A stretch of DNA of 64,000 bases, from contig JAJDYW010000043.1 of assembly GCA_022824925.1 (NCBI GenBank), positions 62,001 to 126,000 on the forward strand, written 5' to 3'. The position numbers and the translations under genes were made by a program. This document shows, one piece after another, positions 14,934 through 21,914 of this stretch (position 1 is its first letter; each line of letters begins with the position of its first letter). This stretch comes from Dehalococcoidia bacterium. GTDB lineage: Bacteria > Chloroflexota > Dehalococcoidia > Tepidiformales > Tepidiformaceae. The notes below the pieces were generated by a model. That model was given only the letters and a program-made list of their open reading frames with translations, was not told where the DNA came from and made no database searches.

Positions 14934-16499
14934 ATGCGCGCTCTCATCGGCGTCTACGACAAGACCGGGATCGAGGACTTCGCCGGCGGGCTCCACGCCC
15001 TCGGCTGGGAGCTCGTGTCCACCGGCGGCACGAAGCGGGCCATCGAGGCCGCCGGCGTGCCCGTCACGGGCATCGAGGAGGTCACCGGCTTCCCCGAGAT
15101 GCTCGACGGGCGGGTCAAGACCCTCCACCCCGCCGTCCACGCCGGCATCCTCGCCCGCCGCGACCTGCCCGAACACGGCCGGGCCCTGACCGAACACGGC
15201 TTCGGGACCATCGACCTCGTCGCCTGCAACCTCTACCCCTTCCGCGCGGTCGTGACCCGCGAGGGGGGCGCCTCCCTCGCCGAGGGCATCGAGAACATCG
15301 ACATCGGCGGCCCCACCATGCTCCGCGCCGCCGCCAAGAACCACGCCGACGTCATCGTCCTCGCCGACCCCGCCGACTACGGCCCCACCCTCGAGGCGCT
15401 CGCCGCCGGCGGCCTTGACGCAGCCGCCCGCCGCCGGCTCGCCTGGAAGGCCTTCCAGCACGTCGCCGGCTACGACAGCGCCGTCGCCGAGTGGCTCTGG
15501 GAGGGAGACGGTTCGCCGCCCGCCCTGAGCGTGCCGCTCGAGCGCGTCGCCGGGCTCCGCTACGGCGAGAACCCGCACCAGTCCGCCGCCTTCTACCGCG
15601 ACGCTTCCCTCGGCGAGGACGCCCTCGGCGGCATCGCCACCGCCGTCCAGCACCACGGCAAGGAGCTCTCCTACAACAACTACCTCGACGCCGACGCCGC
15701 CTGGAACGCGGCCAACGACTTCCCCGACCCTTCCTGCGTCATCGTGAAGCACACCAACCCCTGCGGCGCCGCCACCCGGGACGACCTGCGGGAGGCCTAC
15801 CGCCTCGCCGTCGCCGCCGACCCCGTCAGCGCCTTCGGCGGCATCGTCGCCTTCAACCGCCCCCTCGATGAGACCCTCGCCCGCGAACTGCGCGAGTTCC
15901 GCAACCCCACCGACGGCTCCACGCGAATGTTCTACGAGATCGTGATCGCGCCCGCCTACACCGAGGAGGGCCTGCGCGTGCTCAAGGGGAAGTCGAAGGA
16001 CCTGCGCATCCTCGAGGCCGCCCCCCGCGCCCGCGGCGGGCGCTCGCTGCGCCAGATCGGGGGCGGCTGGCTCCTCCAGGACGCCGACGAAATTGCGCCC
16101 GAGGAGATCGACTACCAGGTGGTCTCGAAGACGCAGCCCACCCCCGAGCAGCTCGCCGACCTGCGCTTCGCCTGGCGCTGCGTGAAGCACGTCAAGAGCA
16201 ACGCCATCACCCTCGCGAAGGCTGGCCGCCTGCTGGGCATGGGCAGCGGCCAGCCCAACCGCGTGAAGTCCGTCGAGATCGCCATGGAGAAAGCCGGAGA
16301 CGAGCTGCGCGGCGCCGCCCTCGCCAGCGACGCCTTTTTCCCCTTCTCCTGGAACGACGCCGTCGAGCGCGCCTGCCAGGCGGGCGTCGCCGCCATCGCC
16401 CACCCCGGCGGCAGCCTCCGCGACCAGGACTGCATCGATTGCTGCGACCAGTACGGCGTCGCCCTCGTCTTCACCGGCACCCGCCACTTCCGCCACTAG
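14934..16499 (+). CDS. purH: Bifunctional AICAR transformylase / IMP cyclohydrolase PurH
   Basis: The 521-residue enzyme carries out the last two steps of IMP synthesis. The N-terminal IMP cyclohydrolase domain (about 1-195) has DKTGIEDFAGGL, STGGTKRAIEAAG, DGRVKTLHP and NLYPF. The C-terminal AICAR transformylase domain (about 200-521) has LRYGENPHQSAAFY, the K-H-T-N-P-C-G motif (CVIVKHTNPCGAA) and AIAHPGGSLRDQD. ATG 14934 follows GGAGG. Expression is controlled by the ZTP riboswitch and its terminator. Confidence 0.97.
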   Translation: MRALIGVYDKTGIEDFAGGLHALGWELVSTGGTKRAIEAAGVPVTGIEEVTGFPEMLDGRVKTLHPAVHAGILARRDLPEHGRALTEHGFGTIDLVACNLYPFRAVVTREGGASLAEGIENIDIGGPTMLRAAAKNHADVIVLADPADYGPTLEALAAGGLDAAARRRLAWKAFQHVAGYDSAVAEWLWEGDGSPPALSVPLERVAGLRYGENPHQSAAFYRDASLGEDALGGIATAVQHHGKELSYNNYLDADAAWNAANDFPDPSCVIVKHTNPCGAATRDDLREAYRLAVAADPVSAFGGIVAFNRPLDETLARELREFRNPTDGSTRMFYEIVIAPAYTEEGLRVLKGKSKDLRILEAAPRARGGRSLRQIGGGWLLQDADEIAPEEIDYQVVSKTQPTPEQLADLRFAWRCVKHVKSNAITLAKAGRLLGMGSGQPNRVKSVEIAMEKAGDELRGAALASDAFFPFSWNDAVERACQAGVAAIAHPGGSLRDQDCIDCCDQYGVALVFTGTRHFRH

Positions 16500-16600
16500 C
16501 GGGGTGGCTGGTGGTTCGTAACTCGTTGCTGGTCCCCCCACCTCCCCGCCTGGGCGGCGGGGCGGGGACCAACCACCGACCACCAACCACTGGTCACGAT
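16500..16600. repeat. Inverted-repeat element of the GGTGG/CCACC family
   Basis: Directly after the purH stop, GGTGGCTGGTGGTTCG on the left and CCAACCACCGACCACCAACC on the right can pair around a GC-rich core that itself has GGTCCCC/GGGGACC arms. It resembles 405-525 and 868-940 and may end transcription of purH. Confidence 0.5.
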
Positions 16601-16605
16601 GCGCC

Positions 16606-16695
16606 TGGCGGAGAGGGTGGGATTCGAACCCACGAGGGGCTTGCACCCCTACACGATTTCCAGTCGTGCCTGTTCAGCCACTCCAGCACCTCTCC
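16606..16695 (-). tRNA. tRNA-Ser (anticodon GGA)
   Basis: On the minus strand a 90-nt class II tRNA folds: acceptor GGAGAGG/CCTCTCC, anticodon stem CACGA/TCGTG with loop CTGGAAA (anticodon GGA), a long variable arm (AGGGGTGCAAGCCCCT) and T-loop GGGTTCGAATCCC. The long variable arm and anticodon make it serine. CCA is encoded (16606-16608). Confidence 0.96.
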
Positions 16696-16746
16696 GCGCG
16701 GGGGCCGGATTAGCGTAGCAAGGGGAGACGACTCGGGCTTGCCGGG

Positions 16747-16947
16747 CTACCGTTCCCGCCGCTGGCGGCGGTTCTTCGTCAGCTCGCGGTAGCGTTCCCA
16801 CAGCTCCGCCTCTTTCTGCTTCGCCCCCTCGCGCCCCTGCTCCACCGCCTCCCGCACGGCCGCCCGTAGCTCCTCGGCCATCTCCTCGGGGCTGCTTTCG
16901 TCCCCCTCCCCGATCACGGGGTCGTCCGACGACCCCCGCGCGCTCAC
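16747..16947 (-). CDS. Small charged helical protein
   Basis: The 66-residue product starts at GTG 16947, overlapping the stop of the upstream membrane protein as GTGA. It has an acidic N-terminal tail and one long charged helix (EEMAEELRAAVREAVEQGRE, KQKEAELWERYRELTKN), ending in basic residues (RRQRRER). It is likely the partner of the upstream membrane protein. No known family is recognised. Confidence 0.6.
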   Translation of the reverse strand: MSARGSSDDPVIGEGDESSPEEMAEELRAAVREAVEQGREGAKQKEAELWERYRELTKNRRQRRER

Positions 16948-17408
16948 GACCCGCCCCGGAAGCGTCCCCCGAGCGACCCGAGGGAGTCGAGCCCCTTGCG
17001 GATGCCGCTCACGACGGAGTAGACGCGGATGATGGGGGTCACCGCCGACTCGCCCACGAACTCGGCCGTGCCCCGCACCTCGTCCACCAGGTCGCGGGTC
17101 GAGTCGAGCAGGGGTACGACCCTGTCGTTCACCGTTCGGCGCACCGCCAGGGCCACGCCGATGAGCACCGCCAGCAGGATGCACGCCAGCAGCCCCACGA
17201 ACGCCAGGAGGATGCCGAACGCCACCACGGCGATGTCGCGCCACTCGCTCCAGCTGTCGGGCGCCGACCATGTGTCGGGCTCGGCCTCGTTCGGGAAGAT
17301 GTTCCCCCCGAAATAGCCGTCCACCAGCACCGCCACCACCAGGTACACGACGACGATCAGCACCGCTGCCAGGACAACCGTCAGGGAGAACCGCAACGCA
17401 CCGCGCAT
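16944..17408 (-). CDS. Two-segment membrane protein of unknown function
   Basis: The 154-residue protein has two hydrophobic segments (about 5-32, LRFSLTVVLAAVLIVVVYLVVAV in part, and about 55-85, VAFGILLAFVGLLACILLAV in part) separated by a short Trp/Asp-rich loop, and a C-terminal tail predicted helical (VPLLDSTRDLVDEVRGTAEF). The tail resembles the repetitive helical region of DUF948-type proteins, but the match is weak. ATG 17408 was chosen over an upstream ATG because the hydrophobic segment then follows directly. Confidence 0.65.
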   Translation of the reverse strand: MRGALRFSLTVVLAAVLIVVVYLVVAVLVDGYFGGNIFPNEAEPDTWSAPDSWSEWRDIAVVAFGILLAFVGLLACILLAVLIGVALAVRRTVNDRVVPLLDSTRDLVDEVRGTAEFVGESAVTPIIRVYSVVSGIRKGLDSLGSLGGRFRGGS

Positions 17409-17464
17409 GCGATCATCATAGAGCCATCCCCGCACCCACGCCCTTTGGCGGTGCCGTCGGCGCC

Positions 17465-18820
17465 CTAGCCGGGCACGAGGTCGAACAGGTCCAGCAGGTT
17501 CGAAATCGCCTCGAAGGTCGTCGCCCGGCCCAGCAGCAGGTCCACGTACGCCAGGTCGAGCGCGCTCCCGAACGGCGCCTCCACCGCCTCCGCCAGGGCA
17601 TCCAGGTACTGCTGCGCCACCGGCTCGACCGGTGCGCTGGCGTCCACGTCGTCCTCGTAGGAGGCCGCGATCAGCTCGGCGAAGGACAGGTGCGTCGTGC
17701 CCGACTCCGGCAGCGCCTCCCGCCCGTGTGGACTCGCGAGGACGCCCAGCGACTCGGGCACGGCGCGGCCGCTGTTCAGCATCGCCAGCGCCTCGATGTT
17801 GAAGTTTCGCGCCAGCGGCGAGTCGTCCCGCGCCAGCTCCGGCTGCGAGATCAGCAGGTGGATGTACAGGTAGATATCGACGGCGCTGGCCACGATCTCC
17901 TCTTCCAGGCTGTCGAGCCGGTCGCAGTGGATCGCCTCGTGCGCGATCAAGGGCATCAGCAACTCGAAGGGAGCCGCCTCCAGGTCCGGCCGGATGGAGA
18001 GGATCCGGCGGCCGTCCTCAGCGTACGTTACGCGCGCGGCCAGCTCGGGGTCGCCGGGAGGCTCCTGGAACCCGATGAACGCCGCCGGCTCGCCCGTGCA
18101 GTTATCGACGCCGAGGAGGGAGCGCACGGCCGCGTCCGCGAAGGTCCCGGCCAGCGCCGCCAGCGCCGCCCGCACCTTCGCCGAGGGCACGACGGCCGGG
18201 TCGATGCCGTCGTACAGCGCCAGCGCCACCACCTGCACCCGCTCCGAGGCCTGGCGCTCGTCCAGGTGAACCTGGAGCGCGTTGCGGATCCGGAACGGAT
18301 CGCGATCCGCTTCCGTGGGCGTTTCCTCGGCAAGCGGTTCCACCAGCGAGAGGTCTCCAAAGACGAGCACGCCGCCCGCCAGCACCACCCCCAGCTCCGT
18401 GAACTGGCTCTCGACCGGGATGCTGATCTCCTCCCCCGCTCCCGCCAGCGCCCCACCCGCCACGTGCAGCGTCGAGCCGTGCACGATGAGCCCGTTCACC
18501 GCCAGCTCCACGACGCGCGAGCTGATGATGGTGACGGTCTCGATCTCGAGGTCGGTCAGGGGGTGGCCGGTCAGGGGCGAGCCCTCCGGCGGTGACAGGC
18601 GGAAGGCCGTGTGGATCGCCCTCGGCGTCACCGGCTCCACCGGCCCGTCGAAGCGCACGCGCACCAGCGACCGCGCCTGCGGCAGGTCGTCTTCGTAGAG
18701 CCGCTCGGCTATCGCCTCGGTCAGGTAGAGCGGTGGCGGGGGCGGCTCGCTGTCGCCGCCGCACGCGGCCGTCAGCAGCAGTGCCAGCGCCACCAGTCCC
18801 CCGGCCAGGATGCGAGCCAT
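17465..18820 (-). CDS. Lipoprotein with an HExxH motif
   Basis: The 451-residue protein has a lipoprotein signal (LAGGLVALALLLTAACGGD, lipobox Cys at ~20). The first half is strand-rich (PVTPRAIHTAFRLSPPEGSP, IISSRVVELAVNGLIV) and suggests a beta-sandwich. The second half has LLMPLIAHEAIHCDRLDS, an H-E-x-x-H zinc motif as in gluzincin or zincin proteases. The third ligand is not certain; LEEEIVASAVDIYLY may supply a Glu. Two further lipoprotein zincins lie at 47471 and 48770. Substrate unknown. Confidence 0.7.
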   Translation of the reverse strand: MARILAGGLVALALLLTAACGGDSEPPPPPLYLTEAIAERLYEDDLPQARSLVRVRFDGPVEPVTPRAIHTAFRLSPPEGSPLTGHPLTDLEIETVTIISSRVVELAVNGLIVHGSTLHVAGGALAGAGEEISIPVESQFTELGVVLAGGVLVFGDLSLVEPLAEETPTEADRDPFRIRNALQVHLDERQASERVQVVALALYDGIDPAVVPSAKVRAALAALAGTFADAAVRSLLGVDNCTGEPAAFIGFQEPPGDPELAARVTYAEDGRRILSIRPDLEAAPFELLMPLIAHEAIHCDRLDSLEEEIVASAVDIYLYIHLLISQPELARDDSPLARNFNIEALAMLNSGRAVPESLGVLASPHGREALPESGTTHLSFAELIAASYEDDVDASAPVEPVAQQYLDALAEAVEAPFGSALDLAYVDLLLGRATTFEAISNLLDLFDLVPG

Positions 18821-18892
18821 GCGGAAAGCCTACCCCGCCGCGTCCGGGCGTGGCGCTCGCGCCCTTAACCCTCCCTCCCCCATCATGGGCGC

Positions 18893-19423
18893 GTGACCGA
18901 CTCCGCGAGCCCAACGACCGCCCCGCGCGGGACCCCCTGGGTTGAGCGCAAGCGCAAGCCCGACGGCAGCGAGCGCCGCTACCCCTGCGCCCTCGAGTAT
19001 GCCTCGCCCTCGCTCGTCGTCGTCAGCTACGTCATGCGGCAGGGCGGCGCGGTGTTCGGCACCCCCATCGATATCCCACGGGGGTCCGTCTCGTACGGCT
19101 ACTTCTGGCGATCGCGCCCCTACACCGTCTACCGCATGCGCGCGGGCGACCGCATCATCGCCCACCGCTTCGACGCCGTCGCCGGCGTGCGCCTGCGCGA
19201 GGGTCAGGTCTCCTACCGCGACCTCGCCCTCGACTGGTGGCTCACCCCCGCGGGCGAGCTCATCGAGGAGGACCGCGACGAGTTCGAGGCCCTGCGCGAC
19301 TCCGGCGCCTTCAGCCCCGCCGACGTCGCCGCGGTAGCCCGCGCCGGGCGCGTCATCGCCCGCGCCCCCACCCGCCTCCTCCCCGAGCTCGCCGCCATCG
19401 AGCGCCGCCTCGGCATCGCCTAG
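18893..19423 (+). CDS. DUF402 domain protein
   Basis: The 176-residue protein starts at GTG 18893. Its C-terminal part (DLALDWWLTPAGELIEEDRD, then EFEALRDSGAFSPADVAAV) is the DUF402 signature, shared with nucleoside tri/diphosphate phosphatase NtdP and the C-terminal domain of FAU-1 RNA-binding proteins. The preceding strands (YFWRSRPYTVYRMR) fit the family's six-stranded barrel. A phosphatase or RNA role is possible; nothing in the context decides between them. Confidence 0.75.
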   Translation: MTDSASPTTAPRGTPWVERKRKPDGSERRYPCALEYASPSLVVVSYVMRQGGAVFGTPIDIPRGSVSYGYFWRSRPYTVYRMRAGDRIIAHRFDAVAGVRLREGQVSYRDLALDWWLTPAGELIEEDRDEFEALRDSGAFSPADVAAVARAGRVIARAPTRLLPELAAIERRLGIA

Positions 19424-19453
19424 GGCGGCAGGAGAAGGGAGAGTGGGCAGCCC

Positions 19454-19774
19454 TCAGGCACAGCCCGTCGCGATGGCCAGCGCGCGGCACACCGCCTGCA
19501 TCGTGGCGTTGTCGAGGTGTCCGATGTAGTGGCGCAACTGCCGCTGGTCGACGGTCTGAACATTGTTGAGATTCACGGCGGAGATCCGTTTCAGACCTTC
19601 GTCAGGACCGATGATGACCTCGCTGTCGATCCCGCGAATCGTTGAGGTCACCGGTGCGACCGTGACTGATCGCAGGTGAGGCAGCGCCCCCTGGCGCGTG
19701 AGGACCACAACTGGTCGCTGCTTGTCAGGCGGCGCGAAACGGTGCATCCAGATGTCGCCACGCCGGAGAGCCAC
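19454..19774 (-). CDS. mazF: MazF/PemK-type endoribonuclease toxin
   Basis: The 106-residue protein has the PemK/MazF core: GDIWMHRFAPPDKQRPVVVL with the conserved K/R-R-P-V-V-V-L, SVTVAPVTSTIRGIDSEVII, and SAVNLNNVQTVDQRQL. These toxins cut single-stranded RNA at short sites. It starts at GTG 19774, 2 bases after its antitoxin gene. Confidence 0.9.
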   Translation of the reverse strand: MALRRGDIWMHRFAPPDKQRPVVVLTRQGALPHLRSVTVAPVTSTIRGIDSEVIIGPDEGLKRISAVNLNNVQTVDQRQLRHYIGHLDNATMQAVCRALAIATGCA

Positions 19775-19776
19775 GG

Positions 19777-20025
19777 CTAGTCGTCCCCTTCACGCCAGTC
19801 TTCCGGCCACACGCGGGACTCGCTCCAGTCAAGCTCCTCGTCGGTCTGCGGGAATCTGCCGTAGCCTTCCGCATATTGCCGGTCGATCTCCTCGGCGGCC
19901 TTCTCTTTCAGGTAGTTCACGGCCGCCTCACGAAGCACGGCGGACCGGCCCCGCGTGCGAACCTCTTCGAGCTCATCGATCCTTGCGAGCAGATCCTCAT
20001 CAAAGGTCACCTGTATAGCCTTCAT
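19777..20025 (-). CDS. Ribbon-helix-helix antitoxin
   Basis: The 82-residue protein starts with a ribbon-helix-helix DNA-binding domain (MKAIQVTFDEDLLARIDEL, RGRSAVLREAAVNYLKEKA), and has an acidic Trp-rich tail (DEELDWSESRVWPEDWREG) that would bind MazF. Several in-frame ATGs lie upstream (to 20061), but ATG 20025 places the first strand directly at the N-terminus. It is the first gene of the pair. Confidence 0.85.
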   Translation of the reverse strand: MKAIQVTFDEDLLARIDELEEVRTRGRSAVLREAAVNYLKEKAAEEIDRQYAEGYGRFPQTDEELDWSESRVWPEDWREGDD

Positions 20026-20061
20026 GTGGATAGAATACCACATATTCATACACATATTCAT
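20024..20061 (-). promoter_or_regulatory. Likely promoter/operator of the RHH-MazF pair
   Basis: An unusually AT-rich stretch for this DNA contains a perfect 6-bp inverted repeat, ATGTGG and CCACAT, around ATAGAATA (20024-20043). Next to it is the direct repeat CATATTCATACACATATTCA. A TATTCT -10-like hexamer lies in the spacer on the minus strand. The palindrome spans the antitoxin start, which suits autorepression by a ribbon-helix-helix protein. Confidence 0.5.
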
Positions 20062-20114
20062 CGAGCATGGCGGGGCGGTTGTCTTGAAGCCCGTCCGCTG
20101 GTTCTCTGGAACCC

Positions 20115-20786
20115 GTGACCACCTTCCGCCAGGTCCTCGACGCCCTCGAGCGGATGCACGGCGCTGAGCGCTGGCACTGGACCGCCGAGAGCGACCCCTT
20201 CGAGGTCGCCGTCGGCGCCATCCTCGTGCAGCGCACCGCCTGGACCAACGCCGAGCGCGCCGTCGACCGCCTGCGCGAGGCCGGCGCCCTCGACCCCACC
20301 GCCCTGTCCGCCCTCCCCGCCGGCGCCATCGAGGAGCTCGTGCGGCCCAGTGGCCAGTACCGCACGAAGGCGCGCAAGCTGCGCGCCTTCCTCGACCTGG
20401 TCGCCGCCCACGGCTCCCTCGATGCGCTCCTCGCCCTTCCCGCGCCGGCCCTGCGCGAGCGCCTGCTCGAAACCTGGGGCATCGGCGAGGAGACCGCCGA
20501 CGTCATCGCCCTCTACGCCGCGGGGAAGCCCGCCGTTGTCGTCGATTCCTACGCCCGCCGGCTGTTCGGCCGGCTCGCGCTCGGGCCTGCCCCGGACGCC
20601 CCCTACCGCGACTGGCAGGCCTACCTCGCCGGCGCGCTTCCCGGCGACGCCCCCGCCCTCGCGCGCTTCCACGCCCTCGTGGTGCTGCACGGGAAGCGCC
20701 TCTGCCTCGCGCGCCGCCCCCGCTGCGGCGACTGCGCCCTCGCCCCGCGGTGTGCCTTCGCTTCCGCCCCGCCCCTGTCCCCTTGA
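20115..20786 (+). CDS. HhH-GPD DNA glycosylase (MagIII/endonuclease III-like) with Fe-S cluster
   Basis: The 223-residue protein has the helix-hairpin-helix-GPD fold: GAILVQRTAWTNAERAVDRL, hairpin WGIGEETADVIALYA, and the catalytic Asp in VVVDSYARRLFG. The C-terminus has a perfect C-x6-C-x2-C-x5-C loop (CLARRPRCGDCALAPRC) for a 4Fe-4S cluster. The hairpin Lys used by endonuclease III (GVGRKTA) is Glu here. This GEETAD form is what I know from 3-methyladenine glycosylase III-type enzymes, so it is probably a monofunctional base glycosylase acting on alkylated bases. Start is GTG 20115. Confidence 0.85.
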   Translation: MTTFRQVLDALERMHGAERWHWTAESDPFEVAVGAILVQRTAWTNAERAVDRLREAGALDPTALSALPAGAIEELVRPSGQYRTKARKLRAFLDLVAAHGSLDALLALPAPALRERLLETWGIGEETADVIALYAAGKPAVVVDSYARRLFGRLALGPAPDAPYRDWQAYLAGALPGDAPALARFHALVVLHGKRLCLARRPRCGDCALAPRCAFASAPPLSP

Positions 20787-20810
20787 GGCCCGCGCGGGTA
20801 CGGTCGCACG

Positions 20811-21908
20811 ATGCAGGTCGGCATCATCGGGCTGCCCCGCGCGGGGAAGACCACCGTCTTCAACGCCGTCTCCCGCGGGCTCGCCCCCGTCGGTGGCTTC
20901 GGTGGCGCGAGCAAGCCCAACATCCGCTCCGTCGCCGTCCCCGACCCCCGCGTCGACCGGCTCTCCGAGATCTACAACCCGAAGAAGTCGACCTACGCCA
21001 CCGTCGAGTACGTCGACTTCCCCGCCGCCGGCGAGCACTTCGGCGGCGGGCAGGGCCTGGGCGGACGCTTCCTCAACGAGCTGGCCGCCGTCGACGCGCT
21101 CATCCACGTCGTCCGCGCCTTCGAGGACGACGCCGTCCCCCACCCCGAGGGCTCGATCGACCCCGGCCGCGACATCGGCATCATGGACCTCGAGCTCGCC
21201 TTCGCCGATCTCGCCCTCATCGAGCGCCGCATCGAGCGCATCGACCCCGAGCTGCGCACCCTCAAGGCGGGCGAACGCGGCCAGCTCCAGGCCCTGCGCG
21301 ACCTCCTCGAACGCCTCAAGGGCGAGCTCGAGGCCGAGACCCCCATCCGCGCCGTCGCCCTCTCCGGCGACGAGCGCCGCCTCCTCGCCGGCAGCCAGTT
21401 CCTCACCGACAAGCCCCTGCTCGACCTCGTCAACGTGGGCGAGGACGACCTGCCCCGGCGCCTCGAGATCGAGGAGGAGCTGCGCGCCGCCCACGGCGCC
21501 CCCGGCCGCGACCTCGCCGTCATGGGCGGGCGCTTCGAGATGGAGCTGAACGAGCTCAGCGAGGAGGAGGCCGCCGAGTTCCGCGAGGCCGCCGGCGTCG
21601 AGCACAGCGGCATGGCCGAGGCCGTCCGGCGCAGCTACGCGCTGCTCGGCCTCATCAGCTTCCTCACCGTCGGCCCCGACGAATGCCGCGCCTGGACCGT
21701 GACCGAGGGCGCCACCGCCCCCGAGGCCGCCGGCAAGATCCACACCGACCTCCAGCGCGGCTTCATCCGCGCCGAGGTCATCCGCTACGACGACCTCGTC
21801 GAGTGCGGCAGCGAGGCCGAGGCCAAGCGCCGCGGCCTGCAGCGCACGGAGGGCAAGGAGTACGTCGTGAAGGACGGGGACGTCCTCCACGTCCTCTTCA
21901 ACGTCTGA
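20811..21908 (+). CDS. ychF: Redox/ribosome-associated ATPase YchF
   Basis: The 365-residue Obg-family protein has a P-loop (GLPRAGKTT), a G3-like stretch, a coiled-coil insertion (about 125-195) and a C-terminal TGS-like domain (AAGKIHTDLQRGFIRAEVIR, VKDGDVLHVLFNV). The G4 motif is not N-K-x-D but LVNVGEDD, which is the YchF/OLA1 trait for preferring ATP over GTP. It binds ribosomes and responds to oxidative stress in other bacteria. It lies 24 bases after the glycosylase gene. Confidence 0.93.
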   Translation: MQVGIIGLPRAGKTTVFNAVSRGLAPVGGFGGASKPNIRSVAVPDPRVDRLSEIYNPKKSTYATVEYVDFPAAGEHFGGGQGLGGRFLNELAAVDALIHVVRAFEDDAVPHPEGSIDPGRDIGIMDLELAFADLALIERRIERIDPELRTLKAGERGQLQALRDLLERLKGELEAETPIRAVALSGDERRLLAGSQFLTDKPLLDLVNVGEDDLPRRLEIEEELRAAHGAPGRDLAVMGGRFEMELNELSEEEAAEFREAAGVEHSGMAEAVRRSYALLGLISFLTVGPDECRAWTVTEGATAPEAAGKIHTDLQRGFIRAEVIRYDDLVECGSEAEAKRRGLQRTEGKEYVVKDGDVLHVLFNV

Positions 21909-21914
21909 GGCCCG

